Shown here: positions 55,809-64,000 of the stretch, in pieces
How the letters are laid out: each line of letters starts with the position of its first letter
Numbering within the stretch: position 1 is the first letter of the stretch
Assembly: GCA_019155205.2 (NCBI GenBank)
Contig: JAHNZQ020003148.1
Location: forward strand, 748,404-812,403
DNA length: 64,000 nucleotides
Direction of reading: 5' to 3'
Source: Gracilaria vermiculophylla
Taxonomy: Eukaryota > Rhodophyta > Florideophyceae > Gracilariales > Gracilariaceae
Notes under the pieces: generated by a model
Seen by the model: the letters and a program-made list of their open reading frames with translations, nothing else
Database searches by the model: none
Told to the model about the DNA's origin: nothing
Program-made: the position numbers and the translations under genes

Positions 55809-56672
55809 ATACGGGTGATTTCATTTTAGATTCAACGTTGTTGGTGTCGTTGAGTTGGATGGAATGCGTCATCGTTGTACCCCATAGCAAGCAAGGGATG
55901 GTTTTGGCATGCGTATTCTGTGTGAATCAATGTGAGTTTGATGGTTTTGGAAGCACTTTGTGATCATATTAAAAAGTGAAGCTAATTGGGGGTCCACCGA
56001 ACGATGATCCGTTCATGGGTTTCCATGACCGTCGGTTCAAATCAGGGGCGTCAAGTAGTACGGGCGGCCTTTGAACGCCTTCCACTCGCGCGAACGAGGT
56101 TCAATACCGAAGCGACCACCTTGGAAATCTCCGTATGCCTCATGCGGTTGGAAAGCCCATGGAGGGTGGGTGACATTGCATCCTTCGCGTTAATGCACCG
56201 TGCAGCGATGGGCGGCTTCCGAGTATTGCCAAGCAGCCATGGCAGGCACACGACGTACGCGGGTGCGCCGTGCTTGGTCGAGGGTTGTGTGGCATTGCGG
56301 CGTTTAATTGGTTAACGGATCCCGGTTTCCTCCTTCTGGCCAATGACATCGCACGGACAAGAGCTCTCTCCACCGTACACTGATGCTCTGCAGACCTGTT
56401 GTGCGAGGCAGCACTGTCACGTGGACGAGCCAGCCATATCGCCGTCAGACCAGATCCAGCCGCATAGCAACCCGGCGCTCGTCAGCGCCGTCACCTCTCC
56501 TTCTTCCCGCTAGTTACTATAGGCACAGCTACACTCGTTAATCCTCACCTCTACATCCCCTTTTCACTGTTCCTTCAGAGATCTCACCACCGCACACTGT
56601 CGCGCGCACCGCTCTTCCTGTAGATCCCCCACATCCGCCCCTTGTCGACAAGCGACGAAACGCCAATCCATC
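55532..56672. promoter_or_regulatory. Divergent region paralogue A / inositol dehydrogenase, with a TATA element for A
   Basis: 1,141 bp. TATATAAA on the minus strand lies at 55703-55696, about 165 bp upstream of the paralogue A ATG, in the context CTATATAAAG shared with paralogues B and C. The rest (55809-56672) holds the 5' flank of the dehydrogenase gene; no other gene seen. Confidence 0.65.
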
Positions 56673-57773
56673 ATGTCTCTGCTTTCCCGTGCTGCCGTGG
56701 CGGGCGCCTCTCTGCGCCGCGCCATGTCCACAACAGCTTCTCCGGTTCGCGTCGGAATCATAGGCGCTGGTCGAATCGGTCAAGTTCACGCCAAGGCTAT
56801 CACCGCCATGCACGGTGCGGAGGTTGCCACCATCGCCGATCCGTTCGAGAAGTTTGGTCTGGCCGCAGCAGACACCTTTAACACAAAATACACCCCCAAC
56901 TGGGAGGACATGCTTTCAGATGATACAATTGATGGCATTGTCATTGGATCGCCCACCCCCTTTCATGCGGAGCAAATCATCAAGAGTGCCGAAGCCGGTA
57001 AGGCCATCATGTGTGAGAAGCCCATCTCCAACGACCTCGCCACAATTGACAAATGTCTTGATGTCGTCGAGAAGACAAATGCACGATTGCTCATCGGGTT
57101 CCAGCGTCGCTTTGATGCCAACTTTATGCAAGTGAGTAAGCAGGTTGCTGACGGAGCCATTGGCCAGGTGCGAATGTTCCAGATCAATTCTCGGGACCCA
57201 GCACCCCCACCAGCCGAATACCTTGCCAACTCCGGAGGCATCTTCCTTGACATGATGAGCCACGATTTCGATCAGGCAAGGTTCTGCACTGGTGCTGAAA
57301 TTGAGGAAGTGTTTGTCGCGGGAAAGGCGTTTGAAGAGGCTGCGCAGCAGGCAAATGATTTGGATACTGTGCTCGTCATGCTCAAGATGTCCAACGGGGC
57401 TATTGGCACCATTGGCAATTCTCGTCGATGCGCTTACGGATATGATCAACGCATCGAGGTGTTCGGCAGTGACGGAATGCTCTCCAGCAATAATAGAGCC
57501 CCTCATACCGTCAACATCAGTAACGAAAGCTCGGTTTCGTCCCCCCTTCCTTACTCATTTTTCATGGACAGATATGCTCTCGCCTATTCAGGCGTCATGG
57601 AGGCATTTGTCAAAATGATCCGTGAAGGTACACCGCCTCCTGTTACGGGTGCTGATGGTCGAGCACCTATTGTCGCCGCAATGGCTGCCGACAAATCCAT
57701 CAAGGAGAGCCGCCCGGTTCGTCTGGCAGAAGTGGATATCACAGATGCATCTGCTCAGTCAGCACAAGCCTAG
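56673..57773 (+). CDS. Inositol 2-dehydrogenase-like Gfo/Idh/MocA oxidoreductase with presequence
   Basis: 366 aa, single exon, ATG at 56673. Residues 1-25 (MSLLSRAAVAGASLRRAM...) look like a mitochondrial presequence. The Rossmann domain has VRVGIIGAGRIGQVHAKAI and DGIVIGSPTPFHAEQI, then the catalytic EKPIS motif (CEKPISNDLATIDKC). The C-terminal domain has GGIFLDMMSHDFDQARF, the HDxD-type motif of inositol 2-dehydrogenases (IolG/IdhA), and GFQRRFDANF. The enzyme oxidises myo-inositol to scyllo-inosose with NAD+; other sugar-alcohol substrates are possible for this superfamily. The gene sits between the arms of the Cys-rich inverted repeat, in the same orientation as paralogues B and C. Confidence 0.88.
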   Translation: MSLLSRAAVAGASLRRAMSTTASPVRVGIIGAGRIGQVHAKAITAMHGAEVATIADPFEKFGLAAADTFNTKYTPNWEDMLSDDTIDGIVIGSPTPFHAEQIIKSAEAGKAIMCEKPISNDLATIDKCLDVVEKTNARLLIGFQRRFDANFMQVSKQVADGAIGQVRMFQINSRDPAPPPAEYLANSGGIFLDMMSHDFDQARFCTGAEIEEVFVAGKAFEEAAQQANDLDTVLVMLKMSNGAIGTIGNSRRCAYGYDQRIEVFGSDGMLSSNNRAPHTVNISNESSVSSPLPYSFFMDRYALAYSGVMEAFVKMIREGTPPPVTGADGRAPIVAAMAADKSIKESRPVRLAEVDITDASAQSAQA

Positions 57774-58661
57774 AGTTGTGTAGCCTAATACCTCTCTACA
57801 TCTTTGGTCAGTGTTTCCGTAGTAAAGCCCGGTTGCCGTTGCATTTATCTCAAATGTATTTTTGATGTTTCTGTGCTCTTCGGAAGTTATTGTTTTTGTT
57901 TGCCACGAGGTACATCCATACCTCGCAAGCGCCATGCGGACTGTGAACTACCCCCATCTCGGAGGAAAGGAACTGGTAGTAAGGCTCGTAATCGTTGACG
58001 CATTCCAGGTGTGAAGCAATTGTCAATCCCGAATATGTCTGACAATATTTAACATGAGTTATGTCAACGTGTTTCATTCTCCACCATCGGATCTGTTCCT
58101 GGTCGTGGCGTTTGATTCACGATCAGCAGCATTATCGTTACCGAAGCATTCATTTCGTCATTCTGCAGAAAGCCTCAGCACTCTGAAAAAGAAATTAGTG
58201 CAATTCATTTGTGTACAGACATCATATGAGGATCAGTGCATAGAATTAGGTTCGGGCCTACATCCCATACCACGATCCAAAAACTTTTGTCAGGCTTGTG
58301 ATGTACCATAAGTTAGCCAGTATTACGGCCATCTCTACATCTGTACGTATGAAAGCAAATAATGAGTCACTTGCCGTTTCAACCCATCAATTAAATTGCG
58401 TACGCTGTGGACTCTTGAACTTTCGATTCTTTCCCACTACTGCTCTTGATATCTGCACTATATAAAGTGAAAACGGGACCACTAGACTTTCAGGGATTGC
58501 TCTCGTTGTGAAGAACCAGAAGAAACCCACTGGCCACGCTGTGACCCACATCAAATCAAAGTGATCTTTGTTTTTATATCACTACTTCAAAAGCAGGCAT
58601 CACAGAGTATTAAGCGCTCGGTTTAGTAAGTAGCCTGGTTCTCCCTTGAATACGCATCAAG
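57774..58661. promoter_or_regulatory. Intergenic region with TATA element of paralogue B
   Basis: 888 bp. TATATAAA lies at 58459-58466, 196 bp before the paralogue B start, in the sequence CACTATATAAAGTG. It closely matches the TATA contexts of paralogues A and C, although the surrounding promoter sequence does not. Nothing else seen. Confidence 0.6.
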
Positions 58662-59924
58662 ATGACACCCGTTGCTCCGCTCTTTCTCATGCTGTTCTTC
58701 AACCACGCTCTCGGTCAAACTTTCTGTACTTCTACTATGGATCTCAGTACGTTTTTAATGAAGTCTTTCCGCGCGAATGCTGATCTTATCCGTCTGGGAG
58801 TGCCATCCGAATTTGTGAAACGATATTTCGACAAGGCTGTTATGGATGTGACGTTATCATGCAATTGTTCGTCTTCAACAATTGACGACAATTGTGTTTC
58901 TCTGTTCTTCGCCGAGACCATGGAAGTATCTTACATAAAAGATTTGTTGGAAATTGATTCAGTGATGACCGAGCAAACGGACAACGTGGCGAGCCGGAAG
59001 CTGTTCCCATTGTATCAAGCAAACGTGACGCTCCATGGTTTATCAGTCGCCCAGACAGACGAGCTTAACAAAGCTCTGAACCACCTTCTCTTGAATTCCC
59101 AGTCCATTGTGAACATTCAATCCCGGTACTGGCAGAGATCTCGATTTCCTTCCGACGAACAATTTTTTCAAGACACCTTTGCAGCTCAAAAAGATGCATG
59201 CGATCTCTATCAATCCCATGTGAATCTGGACAATCGCACTTTTCCAGCATGGGGGGCGACGACTTATGTCATTGGGCTTTTTCTCGAGGTCCACAAAGCT
59301 AAAGGAAATGAAACAGCCGCCATGGAGATGATTGCAGATCACACACGGTTTGCTTTTAATGGAGCTCGATGTTTTCGCGTGAGTGGTTCTCAGCTGAGGT
59401 ATCCGGTGATCAAAATGGAACAGTACATGAGGATTGCTCGCACGCTACTTGACGAGACAAATACACTCTTCAAGCCAGAATTGAAAGATATCCGTAAGGT
59501 TTCTGCCGTCCCCATGCTGTATCACTCTCGTTTAGTGAACATTTTGTCTTCATTAAGCTCAAATGGGGACGGTGAGACAATATTAACTACTGATGGATCT
59601 ACGATAAGACGAGAACATGTGATCAACATTTTAACAGATAACCTAGAAGTGGCAAACGTTGTGGACTCCAACCCCATCCAATACGAGTGTCCGGATGGAT
59701 ATATTTTGGCATCGCGGGCTGTGCCCTTAGTGAGTTTGGATGAGCAATGCTGCTCCAAGAAATGTGAATTCGCAGAATTATCAGTTCTTGATCAATTTGC
59801 GTTCGCTATTAGTCAGGAAAACTGCTGCGCTTCATGCAATTACTTTGAATGTACTGACCACAGTCTCCTTCCAGCTACATTGCCTTTGCTAGACAACGGA
59901 AACCCAACATTGATTACTATCTAA
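58662..59924 (+). CDS. Secreted Cys-rich protein, paralogue B (unknown family)
   Basis: 420 aa, single exon, ATG at 58662. Residues 1-19 (MTPVAPLFLMLFFNHALGQ) are a signal peptide. The mature N-terminus CTSTMDLSTFLMKSFRANAD and LIRLGVPSEFV line up with paralogue A/C (NANLVRLGVASQVV). Shared landmarks: CNCSSSTIDDNC, RFPSDEQFFQDTFAAQKDAC, NLDNRTFPAWGATTYVIGL, HTRFAFNGARC, and the C-terminal module CPDGYILASRAVPLVSLDEQ, CCSKKC, QENCCASCNYFEC. The cysteine pattern is conserved with A and C, while overall identity is low (perhaps a third by eye). So B is an old member and A/C a recent pair. It has its own TATA and a polyadenylation signal AATAAA at 59965-59970. Confidence 0.8.
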   Translation: MTPVAPLFLMLFFNHALGQTFCTSTMDLSTFLMKSFRANADLIRLGVPSEFVKRYFDKAVMDVTLSCNCSSSTIDDNCVSLFFAETMEVSYIKDLLEIDSVMTEQTDNVASRKLFPLYQANVTLHGLSVAQTDELNKALNHLLLNSQSIVNIQSRYWQRSRFPSDEQFFQDTFAAQKDACDLYQSHVNLDNRTFPAWGATTYVIGLFLEVHKAKGNETAAMEMIADHTRFAFNGARCFRVSGSQLRYPVIKMEQYMRIARTLLDETNTLFKPELKDIRKVSAVPMLYHSRLVNILSSLSSNGDGETILTTDGSTIRREHVINILTDNLEVANVVDSNPIQYECPDGYILASRAVPLVSLDEQCCSKKCEFAELSVLDQFAFAISQENCCASCNYFECTDHSLLPATLPLLDNGNPTLITI

Positions 59925-60626
59925 ACTACAGATAGACTAACTTATTACATGCAACAGACCATTGAATAAAGATTGGCCTCATGTCTTTTTCCACCGAACG
60001 TCTGGGGATTCAAATGCCAGAATTTTACCCGCAGCAGCAAATGAGCAATTTATAAAAGAATCATCTGCCAGCAACCTCACCCACCGAGCTTCCTGAAGTG
60101 CAGCCCTTCTCATTCCAAAACGCAGTGACACCCACGCTTGAACAGTCCGTGACTTTTGGTGGATGACGCTCTTGGCTCCTTGATTAAGTGCTTCGGATGT
60201 TTGTGCTCTGAATCAGAATTTGACGGTAACCCTTTTCTCCACAAAGCTTTCGCTCTTAAACGTCAGATACAAGTGAATTTTGCCAGCCACGGTATGGGAA
60301 TTCATAGAACATCGTCAACTCCACCATTCCCTCCAATGATAAGCTGTGCAATCAAAACCACCCATGATGACAGGAAATGCTTTATCCGGCCATTGCGCTT
60401 CACTCACTGCAGACCTGACAGCGAGCTCCATCGACATGGCTTCTTCCGGTGTACTATATAAAGCGACACGGAGCGACCTCCCCGCCATGAGCACCGCCGT
60501 CTCCAGCCCAGCACACACACTCAACGTCGGCGTTGCCCTTCACTATCACTCCTGGTGTTGGAACTCTTTGTGTTTGCTTCTTCACTCATCTGCGCTGAAA
60601 GAGCAACACATTCATTGACGGACAAG
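59925..60626. promoter_or_regulatory. Intergenic region with promoter of paralogue C
   Basis: 702 bp. AATAAA for paralogue B is at 59965-59970. From 60350 it is the outer part of the inverted-repeat arm: TATATAAA at 60455-60462, 165 bp upstream of the paralogue C ATG, near-identical to the paralogue A promoter. Confidence 0.7.
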
Positions 60627-62001
60627 ATGATGAAGAGGAAAGTGTGTTTTTCAGCATTTTGCGTGGGCCTTTTCATACAAGCGGCTCTCAGTACGCCTGT
60701 TTGCAACACCCAACTCCAATTATCGCAGGTTCTGCAAGATTCTTACCAGGCAAATGCAAATCTCGTTCGTCTCGGAGTTGCATCGCAGGTGGTGGGCGTG
60801 TTCTACAACGATGCGTTGAGGTATGTCGCTCGGGAGTGCAACTGTTCGTCGACTCTTTTGGACGAGCCGTGCGTGGACACCAAGTTCAACGCAAACAGTG
60901 AGGTCGCCGCGCTGCGCAACTTGGCCGACAGCGATGAGGGGGTAGCCACCGCTTCGAGGCTGTTCCGCTTGTATGACTCGCAAAAGACTCTGTTGCCGTT
61001 GAGCGGCGATGAGCAGGATCGGCTGGATCTCGGGTTGGAGCTACTCAAGACACACACCGAGAGCCTGCAGATCATTAACTCACCGGCCTGGCAGCCCGCG
61101 CAGTTCCCGTCTGATGAGGCTTTCTTCCAGGATGACAGCTCTGCGAGGGAGGCGGCTTGCGCGTCGTTCAACGCGGTCACTCACCCGAACAACATCACGT
61201 TTCCGGCCACGGCTGTGACGGCGTACGTGCTGAGTCTGGTGCAGGTGGTGCGCGTAGCAAACCTCGCCGCGATGAATGGGAAAAAGGTGCCGGCCAAGAA
61301 GATGGCGGCCAGCATGGCGGCGGCCAACGCGATTTTGCACAACCACACATCGTTTGTATTCGAGGGAGTGCGGTGCAAGAAGCAAAGCGGAGATGCATTG
61401 CACATGCCGATTACGTACATGGAGGATTACAAGACTCAGGTGGAGTTGCTATTGGCTGCGTTGCCAAACACGGAGACTGTGAGCTTGAACAATGTTCGCA
61501 GCGTTATCGCCAGTGCGAAGAAATATCTTCCGACTCTGGTCCAAAAGTTGTCGTCGCTCGAGTCGTACGGGGACAGTGACAGCATTCTTTACACGGACGC
61601 AAAATCGCAAGTTTTGGTGGAGAGGAAGTCTGTCAACGAGATAATGGCCAACGACGCGGGTGTGGTAACGAACGGGTACCAGTTTGTGGATGTGGTTGGG
61701 GGGGGTCCCGGCAATGGAATCGTGGGCGGAGGAGGGGGATTTTGTACTGCTGGTTGGACCCACGTTTCCAGGGCAGTGTCTGTGATGAGTGCGGACGAGG
61801 AATGCTGTTCGGAGATGTGCACGCTGCTATCGCTGTCACTGAGCGATCCTTTCCTGTGGGGCATCGAGCAGGAGAACTGCTGTCAACACTGCAACATGTA
61901 CGTGTGCGCGGATCAGGGTTTGCTCTCCAGCTCCATCTCGTTGCAAATGGCTCCACCGATTGTGTACCCCACAACAGTGGATTTGTGAGGCATGGTTGGT
62001 G
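60350..62001. repeat. Right arm of 1.65-kb inverted duplication
   Basis: Reverse-complement match to 54164-55808 covering promoter, 5' UTR, whole coding region and a few bases past the stop. The arms face each other with a 4.5-kb spacer (55809-60349) holding the dehydrogenase gene and paralogue B. Confidence 0.93.
60627..61988 (+). CDS. Secreted Cys-rich protein, paralogue C (unknown family)
   Basis: 453 aa from the ATG pair at 60627; the frame above starts with TTG. Signal peptide and mature N-terminus are identical to paralogue A. Differences are few until the linker: KTLLPLSGDE for KSLRALSGDE, a slightly longer Lys/Met-rich loop (KVPAKKMAASMAAANAI), then a pure Gly-rich linker (GGGPGNGIVGGGGGFC) where A has an acidic one. 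The C-terminal module keeps all cysteines (CTAGWTHVSRAV, DEECCSEMC, ENCCQHCNMYVC). The clustering of differences in the linker and one loop suggests relaxed constraint there. Function unknown; extracellular by signal peptide. Confidence 0.8.
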   Translation: MMKRKVCFSAFCVGLFIQAALSTPVCNTQLQLSQVLQDSYQANANLVRLGVASQVVGVFYNDALRYVARECNCSSTLLDEPCVDTKFNANSEVAALRNLADSDEGVATASRLFRLYDSQKTLLPLSGDEQDRLDLGLELLKTHTESLQIINSPAWQPAQFPSDEAFFQDDSSAREAACASFNAVTHPNNITFPATAVTAYVLSLVQVVRVANLAAMNGKKVPAKKMAASMAAANAILHNHTSFVFEGVRCKKQSGDALHMPITYMEDYKTQVELLLAALPNTETVSLNNVRSVIASAKKYLPTLVQKLSSLESYGDSDSILYTDAKSQVLVERKSVNEIMANDAGVVTNGYQFVDVVGGGPGNGIVGGGGGFCTAGWTHVSRAVSVMSADEECCSEMCTLLSLSLSDPFLWGIEQENCCQHCNMYVCADQGLLSSSISLQMAPPIVYPTTVDL

Positions 62002-63816
62002 AGGGCGGGCTTGGAGATGGCGGCTGGCTCGGCCGTCACTCACGATCATTTTTAACATTTCAATCACTTTGAAGTCAAGGGGTTTGATAGATAGCCTAAC
62101 TGTTTTCTGATTAGAGTCACACGACGGATTTTGCTTGCAAGTAGCAACACATGATGATGATGTGATCTGTCGCGTCCATTATACTAAATGAATGCTTTAC
62201 GCTGTTGGAAAAATCATGCTCGCGTGACGTTGATTGTTTTTGAAAGAGAGAGTGTAGCACTTGACTTGATGCGCCTCCCGAAATGACGGGCATGTTGAGA
62301 ACAAGGCACGCGCGGTTCTAGACTGAACATGTGTGTGCGCCGTGCAGCGCGCGGGGAGAGCGCAGCGCGGTTGCGAACGAGCCGACGGCACAGCTCGCAT
62401 TGGAGCACTCGCGGAATCGGCGAGGAGTGCGGTGCTGCGCGCGGCAACGGTGAAGGCGCTGCTTGGGAGCGGCATGTCTGGCGACTGGTTTGAACAGTTT
62501 TGGCATTGCACGCGGGCGGCGGGGGCGGAGGCGGTGCTGTGCGCCGCTGTGATGAAAGTGGCTGATGCATGGAACGGAGGAGTACAAAACGTGTCCCATG
62601 TTTTTCGCGTGCTTCGCGCTAGCTAGACGTTCAAAGCGTCGGAAAGGAAGACGCCGGCACACGGGGGGCATGAGGGCTGGTTGGTGCGTTACAGCATGCG
62701 GAAAGCTGAGCTGAGAAAGAGTCCAACGTGGGGCAGGTAGCCAGCAGAGTGCAATACAACGCAAAAGGCTATGCGACTTTTTGTGATGACGTTGAACACG
62801 ACAGAGCGAGCGTTGAGAGGAAGAGCTTTGGTAGAGTAGAGTAGTTGGCAGTTGCTGCAGTGGCGCTGTGTCCCAGAAAAAGATTTGTGCCGCGGTGACT
62901 GTCGCTCTCTTTCTCGCGCAGTCGCTCCGTCTTGTTGCGCTTGTGTGTTGGTTTGTGTGCAAATACTTGATGTGCTGCGCTTTGTTTTCATGCTTTGGTT
63001 TGCTTGTAATATGAGCAGTGAGTCGTATGAAAACAAATAAAACTGTGATGGGCACTACGGCTGTGACTGCTGCGAGAGCACAGCTTGGCGCGTGCTGTTT
63101 TTCGCGACGGCTGCACGACTTGTGTGTGTAGCGCTGATGGTATCGTCCGCTTTCCTGCGTGGCGTGCGTTTGGTGATGATGTAGTGAGCCATGCGTCTCA
63201 CCGCCGGCAAGCGCAGTTGTTGGAGGGGGGCGCCAACGTGCGCAAGTGTCAAGTTTCCGAGCACGACCGGCAGCGGACCGCGGCTGCGTCGGGCGGCACG
63301 CGTTGCAGCGGACGGCATGCGACGGGCGGCGCGCGCCGCGCGACTCGCGCCGCTCCTGGAGGGTGCGCTCGCGTCGCTGGGCGCGCGGCGGCGCGCGGGC
63401 GGCAGAAAGGGCGGGCAGTTGCGCTCTGCGGGAGGAGGGTGGCGTCGCGGCGCGGCGCGGCGCGGGCGCTTCCAGGCGTGGCGCGCCCGCGCGGCGTGCC
63501 GTGCTCAACGGCGCGCAGCCGGCAGCCTTGAACACCACCGCCTGCTGCGCGCTTTGGCGCGCGCATTCGCTTGGCGCGCACGCACTTTTTTTCCTTTTTT
63601 ATTTTGCCCGTCGCGCAGCGCCGCGGCGCGGTCGCGGGCGCGCGCACGTGTGCGAGTGAGTGTGTGAGTGCGTGAGTGAGCGAGTGAGAGTGTGGGTGAG
63701 AGTGTGGGCGAGTGAGTGTGTGAGTGAAGAGTGTGGGTGAGAGTGAGAGTGAGAGTGAGAGTGTGTGAGCGAGAGATTGTGCGAGAGAGAGCGCGCGCGC
63801 GCCAGCCGCCGCCGGA
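61989..63816. promoter_or_regulatory. GC-rich region upstream of SF3A1
   Basis: 1,828 bp. Strongly GC-rich from 62.3 kb; a 406-codon minus frame (63538-62318) and several plus frames are open but have Arg/Ser/His-rich composition, no family match and mutual overlap, so I read them as chance ORFs in GC-rich DNA. The last 170 bp are simple repeats. Confidence 0.45.
63646..63802. repeat. (GAGT)n / (GAGA)n / (GC)n simple repeat next to the SF3A1 start
   Basis: Irregular GAGTG/GAGAG units run from about 63646 to 63789 and pass into GAGAGAGAGCGCGCGCGCGCC ending about 15 nt before the SF3A1 ATG. Polypurine and alternating GC tracts of this kind can adopt H- or Z-DNA. Confidence 0.9.
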
Positions 63817-64000
63817 ATGGTGCTGTCGGACGCTCAAAAGAGCCTGCAAGGCGTGGGCGTGATCATCCCCCCCCCGGACGTGCGCACCATCCTGGAGACC
63901 ACCGCGGAGTTTGTGGCCAGAAAGGCGGCGTTGGAGAAGCTGGTGCTGCACAAGAACGGCGACGAGCCCAGGTTTGGCTTTTTGCACGCCACCAACCCGT
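63817..64000 (+). CDS. SF3A1: SF3A1 (U2 snRNP splicing factor 3a subunit 1), start only
   Basis: ATG at 63817, open to the right edge: 61 residues visible. The sequence reads into the first SURP module of SF3A1/Prp21: GVGVIIPPPDVRTILETTAE, FVARKAALEKLV, EPRFGFLHATNP. Human SF3A1 has GVIIPPPDIRNIVDKTASFV at the same place. The protein is a core subunit of the U2 snRNP, acting at branch-site recognition in the nucleus. The short N-terminal lead (MVLSDAQKSLQ) is usual. The rest lies outside the window. Confidence 0.93.
   Translation, partial: MVLSDAQKSLQGVGVIIPPPDVRTILETTAEFVARKAALEKLVLHKNGDEPRFGFLHATNP

Noticed and set aside
62318..63538. 406-codon minus-strand ORF
   Set aside because: Arg/Ser/His-rich composition, no domain, overlapping open frames on both strands in GC-rich DNA; best read as chance.

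Overview
The window is nuclear eukaryotic DNA from an intron-poor genome. Most genes are single open reading frames, a few carry one or two spliceosomal introns of about 70-140 nt, and almost every product has a eukaryotic family signature (CNOT10, TMEM18, FKBP-TPR, SEC22, ADF/cofilin, actin, transportin-1, RAB2, Tousled-like kinase, SF3A1). A TIC21/DUF3611 protein and a six-TM protein with a transit-like N-terminus point to a primary-plastid alga. Together with short, mostly 5'-proximal introns this fits a red alga of the Chondrus type best. That assignment is inference, not proven here.

Layout. 1-9 kb: CNOT10 (minus, cut by the left edge), TMEM18 (plus, one intron), TIC21-like (plus), FKBP-TPR (minus) head-to-head with SEC22 (plus, two introns). 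9.3-14.1 kb: a 1,527-residue SNF1/CIPK-like kinase with a very long disordered middle and a C-terminal KA1-like region. 14.1-19.3 kb: the longest gene-free stretch, holding a perfect hairpin and two small tandem repeats. 19.3-31 kb: ADF/cofilin, a BAH-domain protein with SUMO-interacting-like motifs, homocysteine S-methyltransferase, actin head-to-head with glycine-cleavage T protein, and an SGNH hydrolase. 33-47.5 kb: a carbonyl-reductase-like SDR, the six-TM protein, transportin-1, RAB2, a NIPA-like transporter, a secreted RidA-like protein and a Tousled-like kinase. 49.7-52.5 kb: two neighbouring NFACT-R (DUF814) proteins. 54.2-62 kb: a family of three secreted Cys-rich proteins, two of them forming a near-identical 1.6-kb inverted duplication around a third divergent member and an inositol-2-dehydrogenase-like gene. 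The right edge cuts SF3A1 just after its start, behind a (GAGT)n/(GC)n promoter.

The genes are mostly unrelated housekeeping functions, often in head-to-head pairs sharing GC-rich intergenic DNA. The part most likely to be undescribed is the inverted Cys-rich family locus. No tRNA, rRNA, CRISPR or recognisable transposase or reverse transcriptase was found.
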